Positions 16,929 through 25,914 are shown, numbered from the stretch's first letter. The stretch is DNA of 64,000 bases from Caulobacter sp. UNC279MFTsu5.1 (GCF_900114015.1 NZ_FORN01000002.1:217457-281456), one strand, 5' to 3'. A program made the numbers and translations. Notes: generated from the letters alone by a model not told the origin.

Positions 16929-17614
16929 TGAACCCGTTCAAGGGTCCCTCGCGCCTGGGCGCGACACCCGTTCCTGAAACCCCCTACCAGCGCGCCGGCC
17001 AGGCCTGGGACCAGCGTATCGGTTCGGCCAGGGTCCAGGCGGCCAACTGGCGGCTTGTGGCCCTGGGCCTCCTGGCCAGCAACATGGTCCAGTCCGGCGG
17101 CATGATTTGGCAAGCCGCGCGCGGCACCGTTATCCCCTGGGTCGTGGAGGTCGACCGTCTGGGCCAGACCCTGGCGGTAGGCCCGGCCGTGCGAGGCTAT
17201 CGCCCGCCCGACCCGGTGATCGCCTGGGCCCTGTCGCGGTTCGTCGAGAACACCCGCGCCTTGCCGGCCGACCCGGTGGTGCTGGGCCAGAACTGGCGGC
17301 GGGCCTACGACTTCGCCGACGCGGCGGGGGCGGCGGCGCTGTCGGACCATGCGCGCGGGGCCGATCCCTTCGCGCAGGTCGGCAAGGCCCAGGTCGCGGT
17401 CGACGTCACCAATGTGGTGCGCGCCTCGCCCGACAGCTTTCGCCTGGCCTGGGTCGAGCGGCGCTATGTCGACGGCCAGCTGGTCTCGACCCAGCGCTGG
17501 AGCGCGATCCTGACCCTGGTCATCGCCGCGCCGACCTCGCCCGACGCCTTCGTGAAAAATCCCTTCGGGATCTTCGTTCACGCCATCTCCTGGTCGCGGG
17601 AGTACGGCGCATGA
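16928..17614 (+). CDS. trbF: TrbF, inner-membrane scaffold protein (VirB8 family)
   Basis: 228-residue VirB8/TrbF assembly factor. Short cytoplasmic N-terminus (NPFKGPSRLGATPVPETPYQ), one membrane helix at about 40-60, and a periplasmic NTF2-like domain with VIPWVVEVDRLG, YDFADAAG and RWSAILTLVI. It dimerises and recruits TrbG and TrbI. ATGA overlap with trbG. Confidence 0.93.
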   Translation: MNPFKGPSRLGATPVPETPYQRAGQAWDQRIGSARVQAANWRLVALGLLASNMVQSGGMIWQAARGTVIPWVVEVDRLGQTLAVGPAVRGYRPPDPVIAWALSRFVENTRALPADPVVLGQNWRRAYDFADAAGAAALSDHARGADPFAQVGKAQVAVDVTNVVRASPDSFRLAWVERRYVDGQLVSTQRWSAILTLVIAAPTSPDAFVKNPFGIFVHAISWSREYGA

Positions 17615-18402
17615 GCCGGCCCTTCCTGATCGCCGCGCTTGTGGGCCTGATGGCGCCGGCGGCTGGCCAGGCGTGGCCGAGCGCCAGGCGGGCCGAGCCG
17701 CCGCAGGCGTTGGCGGCCGTCGAGTTCCTGTTTTCCGAAGGCGGCGTCTATGACCTGGTGGCCGCGCCGGGCCACGTCACCGACATCGTGCTGGAGCCGG
17801 GCGAGGCCCTGGTCGAGACCAATCCGATCGCCGCCGGCGACACCGTGCGCTGGGTGATCGGCGACACCGCCAGCGGCGAGGGCGAGACGCGTCGCGTCCA
17901 TGTCCTGGTCAAGCCCGTGCAACCCGACCTGACATCCAACCTGATCATCAACACCAGCCGGCGCAGCTATCACCTGCGGATGCGCGCCTCGGCTCGGGCC
18001 TACCTGTCCCAGGTCGCTTGGCGCTACCCGCCGGCTGCGATGTCGAAGGCTGCGGCTGAGCCCGTCGTCGTGCTCGCGCCGCCAGTCGCGACGGCGCCCG
18101 TCCGTCTCAACTTCGACTACCGTCTCAAAGGGCGGGCGCGCTGGCGGCCGGCGCGAGTGTTCGACGACGGCGCGCGGACCTATGTCGAGTTTGGTCCAGG
18201 GGCGGCGCTGACCGACCTGCCGCCGCTCTACGTCCTGGGCGCCGATGGCAAGACCGCCGAGCTGGTCAACTACCGCGTCGACGGGCGCCGGCTGGTCGTC
18301 GATCGCTTGTTCGACCATGCCGAGCTTCGCTTTGGGCTCAAGCGGTGGGAACGCCGCGTCCGCATCGAACGCGGCGTTGGCGACCAGGAGGCCGGCCGAT
18401 GA
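17611..18402 (+). CDS. trbG: TrbG, outer-membrane-associated core protein (VirB9 family)
   Basis: 263-residue VirB9/TrbG family protein with an N-terminal signal (FLIAALVGLMAPAAGQA, cleavage near 20). Two beta-rich domains follow: the first with DIVLEPGEAL and KPVQPDLTSNLIINT-RRSYHL, the second with ARVFDDGARTYVEF and YVLGADGKTAELVNYRVDGRRLVVDRLF. It links the TrbI ring to the outer membrane; no VirB7-like lipoprotein (TrbH) gene is present in this operon. It overlaps trbI by four bases. Confidence 0.93.
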   Translation: MSRPFLIAALVGLMAPAAGQAWPSARRAEPPQALAAVEFLFSEGGVYDLVAAPGHVTDIVLEPGEALVETNPIAAGDTVRWVIGDTASGEGETRRVHVLVKPVQPDLTSNLIINTSRRSYHLRMRASARAYLSQVAWRYPPAAMSKAAAEPVVVLAPPVATAPVRLNFDYRLKGRARWRPARVFDDGARTYVEFGPGAALTDLPPLYVLGADGKTAELVNYRVDGRRLVVDRLFDHAELRFGLKRWERRVRIERGVGDQEAGR

Positions 18403-19547
18403 CCCAGGCCGTGGATCAGGAGCAGCAGGCCATCGCCAAGACCCTTCGGCTGCGCGGACCGGCCAAGCCTGTGGCGCAGGTCTCGCGCAAGGCGCTCATG
18501 GTGACGGGCGGCCTTCTCGCGATCGGCCTGTCGGGCGCCTTGGTCTGGTCGCTGCGCGAGCGCGACAAGCCGGCGCCGCCGCCGGTCTTGCAGGCCGCGG
18601 CCCCGCCGGAGGCGGTGACGGGCCTGCCACGCGACTACCTTCAGCGTCGCCAGGCCCCGGTGCTGGGGCCGCCGCTGCCCGGCGATCTCGGGCGACCCAT
18701 GCTCAGCGCCCAGCGTACGCGGGGCCTTGAGCGGTCGGCATTGTCGCCGAGCGTGACACCCGCCCTGGAGCCGACGCCGGCGCTCCCGCGACCGGCGCGG
18801 CGCCCGGCGCTCGTCGACCCTGTCGTCCAGGCCGCGGATGGCGCGCGTGCGTCAGGCCTATTCGCCGCGGCGGCCGTTCGTCGCGCCGAACCGGTCTTGC
18901 CGGCCCCGACCGCCGGGAGCGCGGCGCCCGACGAGCGCGCCACCAGCCCCGAGCGCCTTCAGGCGCCGGCCTCGCCCTATCTTCTGCAGGCCGGCTCGAT
19001 CATTCCCGCCGCCTTGGTGACGGGCCTGCGGTCCGACGCGGCCGGCCTCGCGATCGCCCAGGTCAGCCAGGACGTCTACGACAGCCTGGGCCGCCACCTA
19101 CTTCTGATCCCGGCGGGCGCAAAGCTAATCGGCCAGTATGAGGCGACCACCCATGTCGGCCAGAGCCGTCTGTCGGTGGCCTGGACGCGCCTGATCCTGC
19201 CGACGGGCCGCTCCATCATCCTCGACAAGCTGCCGGCGGCGGACGCCCAGGGCATGGCCGGGTTGGCCGACGGTGTCGATCGGCACGGCAAGGCGGTGCT
19301 CGCCGCCGCCGCGCTCAGCACGGTCTTGGCGATCGGCGCGGAAGCTGGCCAGTCAAGCGGGGGCGATGACCTGGAGCGGGCGATCCGCCGCGGCGCCGGC
19401 CAGTCGATCAGCGACGTCGGGCAACAGGCGGTGGGGCGGAGCCTGGCCTTGACGCCGACCCTGACCATCCGACCCGGCGCGCCGCTGCGGGTGTTGCTGA
19501 CGCGCGATCTGGTCCTCGAACCCTATGATAGGGAGTCCGGCCAATGA
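18399..19547 (+). CDS. trbI: TrbI, envelope-spanning core protein (VirB10 family)
   Basis: 382-residue VirB10/TrbI protein that spans both membranes and opens the outer-membrane pore. A membrane helix lies at about 33-50, a Pro/Ala-rich periplasmic linker at 55-195, and the conserved C-terminal domain contains LQAGSIIPAALVTGLRSDAAG, GRHLLLIPAGAKLIGQYE, VAWTRLILPTGRSIIL and PGAPLRVLLTRDLVL. ATG at 18399 overlaps the trbG stop; a longer frame upstream lies inside trbG. ATGA overlap with the DUF2274 gene. Confidence 0.94.
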   Translation: MTQAVDQEQQAIAKTLRLRGPAKPVAQVSRKALMVTGGLLAIGLSGALVWSLRERDKPAPPPVLQAAAPPEAVTGLPRDYLQRRQAPVLGPPLPGDLGRPMLSAQRTRGLERSALSPSVTPALEPTPALPRPARRPALVDPVVQAADGARASGLFAAAAVRRAEPVLPAPTAGSAAPDERATSPERLQAPASPYLLQAGSIIPAALVTGLRSDAAGLAIAQVSQDVYDSLGRHLLLIPAGAKLIGQYEATTHVGQSRLSVAWTRLILPTGRSIILDKLPAADAQGMAGLADGVDRHGKAVLAAAALSTVLAIGAEAGQSSGGDDLERAIRRGAGQSISDVGQQAVGRSLALTPTLTIRPGAPLRVLLTRDLVLEPYDRESGQ

Positions 19548-19768
19548 CCCGGTTGAAGCTGGGGCCGATCGAGGACGACACCCCGGTGAAGGTCACGGTG
19601 GAGCTGCCCGCGGCCATGCACCGCGACCTGCTCGAATATGGCAAGCAACTGGCGGCCGAGACCAATTCCAAGGTCGCCGAGCCTGGAAAGCTGATCGTGC
19701 CCATGGTCGGGCGGTTCATGGAATCGGATCGGGGTTTCACGCGCGGCCGCAAATCCCGCAAAGCCTGA
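19544..19768 (+). CDS. DUF2274 protein of the trb operon
   Basis: 74-residue protein of the DUF2274 family (LKLGPIEDDTPVKVTVELPA, HRDLLEYGKQLAAE, LIVPMVGRFMESDRGF). It is regularly the last gene of chromosomal trb operons. The short beta-strand plus helix pattern resembles a ribbon-helix-helix DNA-binding fold, so it may regulate the operon; this is inference. It is coupled to trbI by ATGA. No coupling protein (TraG/VirD4) follows. Confidence 0.88.
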   Translation: MTRLKLGPIEDDTPVKVTVELPAAMHRDLLEYGKQLAAETNSKVAEPGKLIVPMVGRFMESDRGFTRGRKSRKA

Positions 19769-19871
19769 CCAAGCAGCGCCACCTCGCGCGTTCGAACCGC
19801 GTTGGGAGGATCAGGCTCGGCGCGCCGATACCGATTGAACCGGATGCTGGCCGCGCGCCACCTTGTTCTCC

Positions 19872-20441
19872 ATGACCCGGCAAAGCTCAGATCCGACCAA
19901 GGCCAAGCGCCGGCTCCTCGACGGCTACCTGGTCGTCGCCGCCCAGGCCGGCGACCGCCAGGCGGCGGACCTGCTGGCGCGTCGGTATCACCGGCGGCTC
20001 ATCGCCCATGCCTGGCGGCTGACCGGCGACATGGAACTCGCCAGGGACGTGGTCCAGTCCAGCTGGATGGACATCGCCCGAGGCCTGCCAGGCCTGAAGG
20101 ACGAGGCGGCCTTTCCGGCCTGGGCCTATCAGATCGTCTCGCGCCGATGCGCCAGGAACATCCGCGGCCTGCAAGGCGATCGCGCCCTGGCCGGCGCCTT
20201 GAGAGAGGTCGCCCAAGAGGGGCCGACAGAGCCGCCGGAGATCGCCACGCCGCGCCTGCAAGCCGCCGTCAGGGCGCTGCCCGGACCCCTACGCGCGGCG
20301 CTGGCGCTGTTTTATTTCGACGACCTGAGCGTGGCGGAGATCGCCGTCGCGCTCGAGATCCCGGCGGGCACCGTCAAGACCCGCCTCATGCACGCTCGGC
20401 GCGCCTTGCGCGCCGTGTTGGAAGGAGACCACCATGTCTGA
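19872..20441 (+). CDS. ECF RNA polymerase sigma factor
   Basis: 189-residue sigma-70 family factor of the ECF class. Region 2 covers about 25-95 (LARRYHRRLIAHAWRLTGDMELARDVVQSSWMDIARGL in two blocks, then AFPAWAYQIVSRRCARNIR). Region 4 lies at 125-185 (ALPGPLRAALALFYFDDLSVAEIAVALEIPAGTVKTRLMHARRALRAVLE in blocks). ATG at 19872 is chosen over a TTG at 19863. It overlaps a downstream DUF6768 membrane protein gene by eight bases, a pairing common in alphaproteobacteria, where the partner may act as an anti-sigma-like regulator. It follows the trb operon in the same direction, about 100 bases later. Confidence 0.9.
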   Translation: MTRQSSDPTKAKRRLLDGYLVVAAQAGDRQAADLLARRYHRRLIAHAWRLTGDMELARDVVQSSWMDIARGLPGLKDEAAFPAWAYQIVSRRCARNIRGLQGDRALAGALREVAQEGPTEPPEIATPRLQAAVRALPGPLRAALALFYFDDLSVAEIAVALEIPAGTVKTRLMHARRALRAVLEGDHHV

Positions 20442-20787
20442 CATCACCAAGGCCTTGCAGGACGAGGAAGACGCCCTGCTGCGCAGCATCGACGAGGATC
20501 CGGGCGCCATGGACCAGATCTCGGCCGCGATCACCGCCCGCTCCGGGGGGCTCGCCGTGATCCTCCTGATCGTCCAAACCGTTCTCTTCCTGGCCGGGGC
20601 GGGGGCGGCGTGGAAGTTCTTCAGCGCCGGCGATGTGCTCTCGGCGTTGCACTGGGGCCTGCCGGCCGCCGTCCTGCTGATCATGTCGCTGATGCTCAAG
20701 CTGGCGCTGTGGCCGGCGATGACCGCGCAGCGTCAACTACAGGTCCTCAAGCGGATCGAACTGCAGGTCCGCGCCGGACGCGCTTGA
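20434..20787 (+). CDS. DUF6768 membrane protein, partner of the ECF sigma factor
   Basis: 117-residue protein. Acidic N-terminus (MSDITKALQDEEDALLRSID) followed by two membrane helices at about 42-62 and 72-92 and a basic C-terminal helix (QRQLQVLKRIELQVRAGRA). Size, layout and coupling to an ECF factor match the DUF6768 family. GGAAGGAG sits seven bases before the ATG, inside the sigma gene. A role in holding or sensing for the sigma factor is likely but not shown; it lacks an obvious anti-sigma zinc motif. Confidence 0.85.
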   Translation: MSDITKALQDEEDALLRSIDEDPGAMDQISAAITARSGGLAVILLIVQTVLFLAGAGAAWKFFSAGDVLSALHWGLPAAVLLIMSLMLKLALWPAMTAQRQLQVLKRIELQVRAGRA

Positions 20788-20873
20788 GGATGCTCGCCCC
20801 GTGTCGCCGGCCCTGGCCGGAGTCGCGGGGCGGCGCACCGATCAAGGTGGCGGGCAAAGCGCCCGACGGGCGG

Positions 20874-22130
20874 CTAGGGCCGGCTCGAACCGGGCAGCCG
20901 CCGCACCAGCCCGGCCATGGTCGAGCCCTGGACGACGACGGAAAACAGCACCACGACATAGGTGGTGGCCACGATCAGGTCCTTCATCGGGCCGCCCGGC
21001 AACGAGAGGGCCAGGGCGATCGAGATGCCGCCGCGCAAGGCGCCCCAGGTCAGGATCGGCACGCTGAGGCGCAAGGGCAGGCGACGACGCCAGAGCGCCA
21101 GGATCGGCGCGGTCGAGAGCAGCCGCGCTAGCAGGATCATCGGCACGGCCAGCACGCCGGCCAGCAGCAGGCCGGGGCTCCAGGACAGCGCCACGCCCTC
21201 CAGGCCGATCAGCAGGAACAGGGCGGCGTTGAGGATGTCGTCGATCAAGGACCAGAACTTCAGCAGGTAGTCCTTGGTGGTGTCGCTCATCGCCAGCGCT
21301 ACCCCATGATTGCCGATCAGGAGCCCCGCCACGGCCATGGCCACAGGGCCGCTGACGTGCAGCGGGCGCGCCAGGGCGTAGCCGCCCATGACCACGGCCA
21401 GGCTGATCATCACCTCGACATTGTAGTTGTCGATCGAGCGCATGGCCCGGAACGCGACATAGCCGACCACCAGGCCCAGCAGGACGCCGCCGCCGGCTTC
21501 GTGCGCGAACAATAGCGCCGCATGGCCCAGGGTCAGCGGCGCGTGGCTGGTGGCGGCGGCCAGCAAGATGCTGAACACCACCACGCCCACCCCGTCGTTG
21601 AACAGGCTCTCGCCGCCGACTGTGGCCTCCAGCAGCTTGGGAACCTTGGCGGCCTTGAGGATGCCCAGCACCGCCACCGGGTCGGTCGGGCTGATCAGGG
21701 CGCCGAAGACCAGGCACCAGGCCAGCGGCGCGTCCAGGCCCACCAGCAGGCTCACCGCCTTGAAGCCGGCGGCGATCAGCACCGTGGAGAGCACCACCCC
21801 CACCGTGCTCAGGGCCAGGATCGGCCCGCGTCCGGCGCGCACCTGCTCGAGGCTGACGTGCAAGGCTCCGGCGAACAGCAGGAACGAGAGCATGCCGTCC
21901 ATCAACGCCGTCTGAAAATCGACCGTGCCCAAGAACTCGCGCACGTGCCCCGACAGATCCCGGCCCGGCGAGATGCGATCGGCCGCCACCACCACGATCG
22001 AGGCGAGAGCCCCCATCACCGTCAAGGCGATGGAGGGCGCCAGGCGGAAGAAACGGTGGTTGAGATAGCCGAGGAGGGCGACCAGGACGATGACGATCGC
22101 CGCGGCGTCGAACGCCGAGAGGGAAGGCAT
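20874..22130 (-). CDS. CPA1-type sodium (or potassium)/proton antiporter
   Basis: 418-residue inner-membrane exchanger with about 12 hydrophobic segments. CPA1 motifs: FLLFAGALHVSLEQV, ALISPTDPVAVLGILK (substrate-site Asp), GESLFNDGVGVVVFSIL (the paired ND) and TWGALRGGISIALALSLP near the C-terminus. It exports monovalent cations using the proton gradient. RBS GGAG is eight bases before the ATG at 22128-22130. No regulatory cytoplasmic tail is present, so it is a short NhaP-like form. A second antiporter, NhaA, lies 1 kb away. Confidence 0.92.
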   Translation of the reverse strand: MPSLSAFDAAAIVIVLVALLGYLNHRFFRLAPSIALTVMGALASIVVVAADRISPGRDLSGHVREFLGTVDFQTALMDGMLSFLLFAGALHVSLEQVRAGRGPILALSTVGVVLSTVLIAAGFKAVSLLVGLDAPLAWCLVFGALISPTDPVAVLGILKAAKVPKLLEATVGGESLFNDGVGVVVFSILLAAATSHAPLTLGHAALLFAHEAGGGVLLGLVVGYVAFRAMRSIDNYNVEVMISLAVVMGGYALARPLHVSGPVAMAVAGLLIGNHGVALAMSDTTKDYLLKFWSLIDDILNAALFLLIGLEGVALSWSPGLLLAGVLAVPMILLARLLSTAPILALWRRRLPLRLSVPILTWGALRGGISIALALSLPGGPMKDLIVATTYVVVLFSVVVQGSTMAGLVRRLPGSSRP

Positions 22131-22405
22131 GACGAAACTCCGTGGCCGCGCGGTTAAGTCCGCCAGGGGAGCGGCCAGGTCAAGCCGAAGCGATCGCGGC
22201 GGCTGAGCAAGCCCTGTGGAGCCTTGACGCCATTTGGGGGCGACCGCGGCGGCGGCGATGGCGAAGGTGCAAGAACTGGATCGGGGGCGAGCGCAGCCGC
22301 CGAACCGAGCTCCAGTCGAAGGCGCGGACGGCCGGCTCCTTATTCGCCGTCCGAGATGCCGCCCAAGCGCCTCGAGGCGACGGCGCCCCCTTGTTGGCGC
22401 GACGC

Positions 22406-22804
22406 CTAGTCCTCCGCGCCGGGCCCCGCCTCGGCCATCGACAGCATCAGGGACAGAAGGCGGCGGCGTTTGCTCGCGGGCAGGCTTGTGAAGGCGCTGG
22501 CGACCGCCACCGCCTCGGGCAGGGCGACAAAGCGCTCCAGCCGCTGCAGATCCGCGGACTCAGGCTGATCGCGCCGTGGGAGGCCTTCGAGGAAAAAGCC
22601 GATGGGCGTCTCCAGCGCCTGAGCCGCCAGGTGCAGGCTGACGGCTGAAATGCGGTTGGCCCCGCTTTCGTATTTCTGGAGCTGCTGGAAGGTCACGCCC
22701 AGGCGCTTGGCAAGGTCGGCTTGGGTCAGCCTCAGGTGTCGGCGGCGCGCCCGTAGCCGGCTGCCGATCGCCTGGTCGAGGGCGTTGACCTTCGCTTGCG
22801 GCAC
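22406..22804 (-). CDS. XRE-family helix-turn-helix regulator
   Basis: 132-residue DNA-binding protein. Residues 13-70 form a Cro/C1-type domain (GSRLRARRRHLRLTQADLAKRLGVTFQQLQKYESGANRIS in blocks). The C-terminal half is a helical segment with SADLQRLERFVALPEAVAVA and a serine/arginine-rich end. The only start available is GTG at 22802-22804. Genes of this type often control small stress or phage-related functions; the target here is unknown. Confidence 0.88.
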   Translation of the reverse strand: MPQAKVNALDQAIGSRLRARRRHLRLTQADLAKRLGVTFQQLQKYESGANRISAVSLHLAAQALETPIGFFLEGLPRRDQPESADLQRLERFVALPEAVAVASAFTSLPASKRRRLLSLMLSMAEAGPGAED

Positions 22805-22855
22805 GGCCTTAACGTCGCGGGAGGGACGAGCGGGACCGCCGCGCCGTTCCGGCGG

Positions 22856-23044
22856 TCACCATCGGCGGGCGGCGCGCTCTAGGACGGGCGCATGCACGCC
22901 GTCGTCGAACAGTTGGGCGCAGAGGTCCAGCGCGCCTTGATAGGCCTTGGCGAGTTCGGGGCTGCGCGCCATGACCGCGCCGCGATAGCACACGACGTAT
23001 TCTTGGCCGGCGGGTGTGATCTCGATCGCCGCTGCGTCTTCCAT
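22856..23044 (-). CDS. Small hypothetical protein
   Basis: 62 residues (MEDAAAIEITPAGQEYVVCY...), soluble, with a beta-strand start followed by two helices and one Cys. Codon pattern is as in neighbouring genes. ATG at 23042-23044 is used; a GTG twelve bases upstream is possible and neither has a strong ribosome site. No family recognised. It lies alone between the XRE gene and nhaA. Confidence 0.55.
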   Translation of the reverse strand: MEDAAAIEITPAGQEYVVCYRGAVMARSPELAKAYQGALDLCAQLFDDGVHAPVLERAARRW

Positions 23045-23175
23045 CGAACCAACCACGTCCTGGGACTCACTTGACGCTCACGCGGGCGTCTTAGCCGGTC
23101 CGAACGCCGTTCACTGTAAACGATTGTGACAATAGGCGACGCTGGACCGCCCGCGCCGAAGGCTTGCCCCGACCG

Positions 23176-24414
23176 TCAGGCGTCGGCGAAGTCGCTCTCG
23201 CGATCGGCGGCGGCGGGCGCGCAGGGCCTGCACAGGCGCAGGACGATCACGCCCAGCAAGGCCGAGGCCAGCGACCCGGCCAGAACCCCGATCTTGGTCT
23301 CGTCGATCAGCCTTGGGTCGCCGAAAGCCAGATTGCCGATGAACAGGCTCATGGTGAAGCCGATGCCGCAGAGGACGGCCACGCCATAGAGCTGGGCCGC
23401 CGAGGCGTCGCGCGGCATGTCGGCCCAGCCCAGCCGAACGATGGCCATCGCGGTCAGGAAGACCCCCACCTGCTTGCCGATGAACAGCCCCAGCGCCACG
23501 CCCATGGGAACCGGGTCCAAGATGGCCGAGGCGGGAATCCCGGCGAAGGACAGGCCCGCGTTGGCGAAGCCGAACAACGGCACGATCAGGAAGGCGACGG
23601 GCTTGTGCAGGGCGTGCTCGAGCCGGTGCAGCGGCGAGGTCGCATCGTCCGGACAGGCCGGGCTCTTGCGCAACGGGATCAGCATGGCCAGGGCGACGCC
23701 GGACAAGGTGGCGTGTACGCCCGACTCCAGGACCAGCCACCAAAGGGCCAGGCCGCCCAACAGGTAAGGCCACAGCGTCATCACCCTCAGCCGGTTGAGG
23801 GCCGCCAGCACCAGCAGCATGCCCGCCGCGCCGGCCAGATAGGCCAGGTGTAGTTGAGCGGTATAGAAGAGGGCGATGATCACGATGGCGGCCAGGTCGT
23901 CCATGATCGCGATGGCGGTCAGGAAGATCTTCAGCGAGGCCGGCACGCGCGGGCCCAGGAGCGCCAGCACCCCCAGGGCGAAGGCGATGTCGGTGGCCGA
24001 GGGGATCGCCCAGCCGTCGCGGCCGGTCGGCGAACCGGCGTTGAAAGCCAGGTAGATCAGGGCCGGGACGGCCACCCCGCCGAGCGCGGCCAGGCCGGGC
24101 AGGATGACGCGCGAGGGCTTGGAGAGCTGCCCGTCGAGCACCTCGCGCTTGATCTCCAGGCCGACCAGCAGAAAGAACACCGCCATCAGGCCGTCGTTGA
24201 TCCAGTGCTGGGTGCTTTCGCGCAGATGGAAGCCGCCGATCGCGAAGCCGAACTCCGCCTTCAGGGCCGCGAAATAGGGACCCGCCAGCGGGGAGTTGGC
24301 CACCACCAGCGCCAGGGCCGCGGCCGCCATCAGCACGTAGCCGCCGGAGGCCTCGTGATGCAGGAAGTCGCGCAGCGCCGAGAGCGGACGGGACCGGGCT
24401 TTGGCGAGCGTCAT
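23176..24414 (-). CDS. nhaA: NhaA sodium/proton antiporter
   Basis: 412-residue NhaA-family antiporter with 12 predicted membrane helices. Diagnostic segments: [61 protein letters not shown] (including the TM IV Thr-Asp), [21 protein letters not shown] (the paired catalytic Asp-Asp) and [15 protein letters not shown]. It removes Na+ or Li+ at alkaline pH. The ATG is at 24412-24414; the 60-base structured leader just upstream may control translation. Confidence 0.97.
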   Translation of the reverse strand: MTLAKARSRPLSALRDFLHHEASGGYVLMAAAALALVVANSPLAGPYFAALKAEFGFAIGGFHLRESTQHWINDGLMAVFFLLVGLEIKREVLDGQLSKPSRVILPGLAALGGVAVPALIYLAFNAGSPTGRDGWAIPSATDIAFALGVLALLGPRVPASLKIFLTAIAIMDDLAAIVIIALFYTAQLHLAYLAGAAGMLLVLAALNRLRVMTLWPYLLGGLALWWLVLESGVHATLSGVALAMLIPLRKSPACPDDATSPLHRLEHALHKPVAFLIVPLFGFANAGLSFAGIPASAILDPVPMGVALGLFIGKQVGVFLTAMAIVRLGWADMPRDASAAQLYGVAVLCGIGFTMSLFIGNLAFGDPRLIDETKIGVLAGSLASALLGVIVLRLCRPCAPAAADRESDFADA

Positions 24415-24426
24415 GCAAATCTCATC

Positions 24427-24486
24427 TGGCTACAGTCGACAGGGGCGAAGGCTTAAGGGACGGCTTTGGCCTCGGGGTCAACGCCA
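24427..24486 (-). promoter_or_regulatory. Structured leader of nhaA (candidate cis-regulatory RNA)
   Basis: On the minus strand TGGC-GTTGAC (complement of 24477-24486) can pair with GTCGAC-TGTA-GCCA (complement of 24427-24440), forming a closing stem of 6 plus 4 pairs around about 36 bases. Inside are a small GGC-CAAA-GCC hairpin and CCGAGG/CCTTCG complementarity. The element ends 12 bases before the nhaA ATG, next to the weak ribosome site GATGAG. RNA motifs upstream of nhaA are known in alphaproteobacteria; identity with one of them is not established. Confidence 0.45.
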
Positions 24487-24620
24487 TCATGAATTTCGTG
24501 GGCGGCAAGCCAGGGCGCTTTCTTGCTTGGCGAGGCTTCCTTGAGTTTGGCGGGCGCCATTCGGACTCTAGGGCCTTCCGGCGGGGGCAGGGACGCGCGG
24601 CGCCTTTTCGACGAGGCGGG

Positions 24621-25742
24621 TCACCCCTCGTCCTGGCCCGCATCCGCGACGGTTGCGCCCGGAGCGGGGCCGGCCCTGTATCCAGCGAGTTCGGCCGAGA
24701 CAAAGGGGGTGTTGGCCTCCCGCAATTGGGCGGCCGCCTCGTCGTAGAGGAACGGCAAGAAGGCGTAGCGCTCACCCCGGGTCACCGGGCGCGCCTCGTG
24801 GAGCAGGGAGCAGGAAAAGACCACCGCGCCGCCGGTCGGCGCGCGATAGGTCCTGGAGCCGTATTCGGGAAACGCCAGGTCGCCCCCGTCATAGGCCTCG
24901 GCGTTGAGATTGATCGTCACGGCGAAGCGCCGATGCGCCGTGCCCTTGGTGGTGTTGTCGCGATGGGCCCGGAAGAATCCGGCGTCGAGCGCGTCGTAGC
25001 GGGCGACCAGATAGCGCTCCATGCGCGTCGGCGTGAAGGCAAAGGCGCGCGCGATCTGTGGCGTGAGGCGCCGGATAACCCTCACGCGAATCTGCTCGCG
25101 CAACGCCTCGTCCTCGATCACATGGTCCGATCGCCGCTTGTGGCTCGGGTCGTGGACCTCCACCGTCCGTCCATCGACGTCGCGCATGAAGCCCGAGGGC
25201 GCGCCGCCGCCCGCGTGGTACGCCTCGATCAGCCGCGCGCAGAACGCCGGCTCGAACACGCGCGGTACAATCAGCACCGGCGCATGCAGCGCCACGCCCG
25301 CATGATCGTCGACCGGCGGCAAACCCTGGAGGTCGGCGAACAACTGGTCGGTGGCCTCGACCGGTGCGGTGGCCAGCACCCGCATGGCCGGATCCAGCAG
25401 GATCCAGCCGCAGGCCTCCCGATCTTCCGCTAGGTCCATCCCATAGAGCCGGGACACGGCGCGGTCGGCGTCCAGGAACCATCGAACGCCGGGAAAGGAA
25501 TCCTGGGCGCGCGCGCAGGCCTCGACCCCGCGCAGCACGCCGAAGAAGGCGATCTTGTCGTCGTCGAACAGCCGCCGGGCCGCGCCGACCGCCCGCCCCA
25601 TGGCCGCGGCGAGCGGCCCGTCCTGGCTCGGAAAGAACCCGAGCAGCAAGTAGCGCCCCGCGGCGGTGTCGAACGCGTAGGTGGGGTTGGACGGCGTCCT
25701 GGCCTTGAAGGCGGGGGCCGCATCGCCTGTCTGCAACGCCAT
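24621..25742 (-). CDS. Peroxiredoxin-like domain fused to a 2-oxoglutarate/Fe(II) oxygenase
   Basis: 373-residue two-domain protein. Residues 1-150 resemble an AhpC/TSA thioredoxin fold (GDAAPAFKARTPSNPTYAFD, RYLLLGFFPSQDGPLAAAM), but the peroxidatic cysteine expected after FFP is absent (SQDGP), so peroxidase activity is unlikely. Residues 165-350 are a prolyl-4-hydroxylase-type oxygenase: iron ligands in FRAHRDN (H-x-D) and SLLHEARPVTRGERYAFLPFLY (second His and 2-oxoglutarate Arg). Such fusions occur sporadically in proteobacteria; the substrate is unknown. It is a single gene transcribed leftwards. Confidence 0.87.
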   Translation of the reverse strand: MALQTGDAAPAFKARTPSNPTYAFDTAAGRYLLLGFFPSQDGPLAAAMGRAVGAARRLFDDDKIAFFGVLRGVEACARAQDSFPGVRWFLDADRAVSRLYGMDLAEDREACGWILLDPAMRVLATAPVEATDQLFADLQGLPPVDDHAGVALHAPVLIVPRVFEPAFCARLIEAYHAGGGAPSGFMRDVDGRTVEVHDPSHKRRSDHVIEDEALREQIRVRVIRRLTPQIARAFAFTPTRMERYLVARYDALDAGFFRAHRDNTTKGTAHRRFAVTINLNAEAYDGGDLAFPEYGSRTYRAPTGGAVVFSCSLLHEARPVTRGERYAFLPFLYDEAAAQLREANTPFVSAELAGYRAGPAPGATVADAGQDEG

Positions 25743-25914
25743 GCCGTAATCATCCTCTTCTCTCGCGGCTGGGCGCCCGAAACAAGACGACGCCCTGGCC
25801 GGACCAGAAGCGCTCGAACACAGGCACGGTCGGGGGCGGGGGGCAGGGCTGGGGACGCCTGTGGTCGCCTGGATGCCCGGCTTGGCTCGTGACCGGCCAT
25901 CCGGACTTGGTTCT

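Noticed and set aside
19783..19805. Possible tRNA T-arm (GTTCGAAC flanked by CGCG)
   Set aside because: No acceptor stem, D-arm or anticodon arm around it; it is a chance palindrome after the DUF2274 gene.
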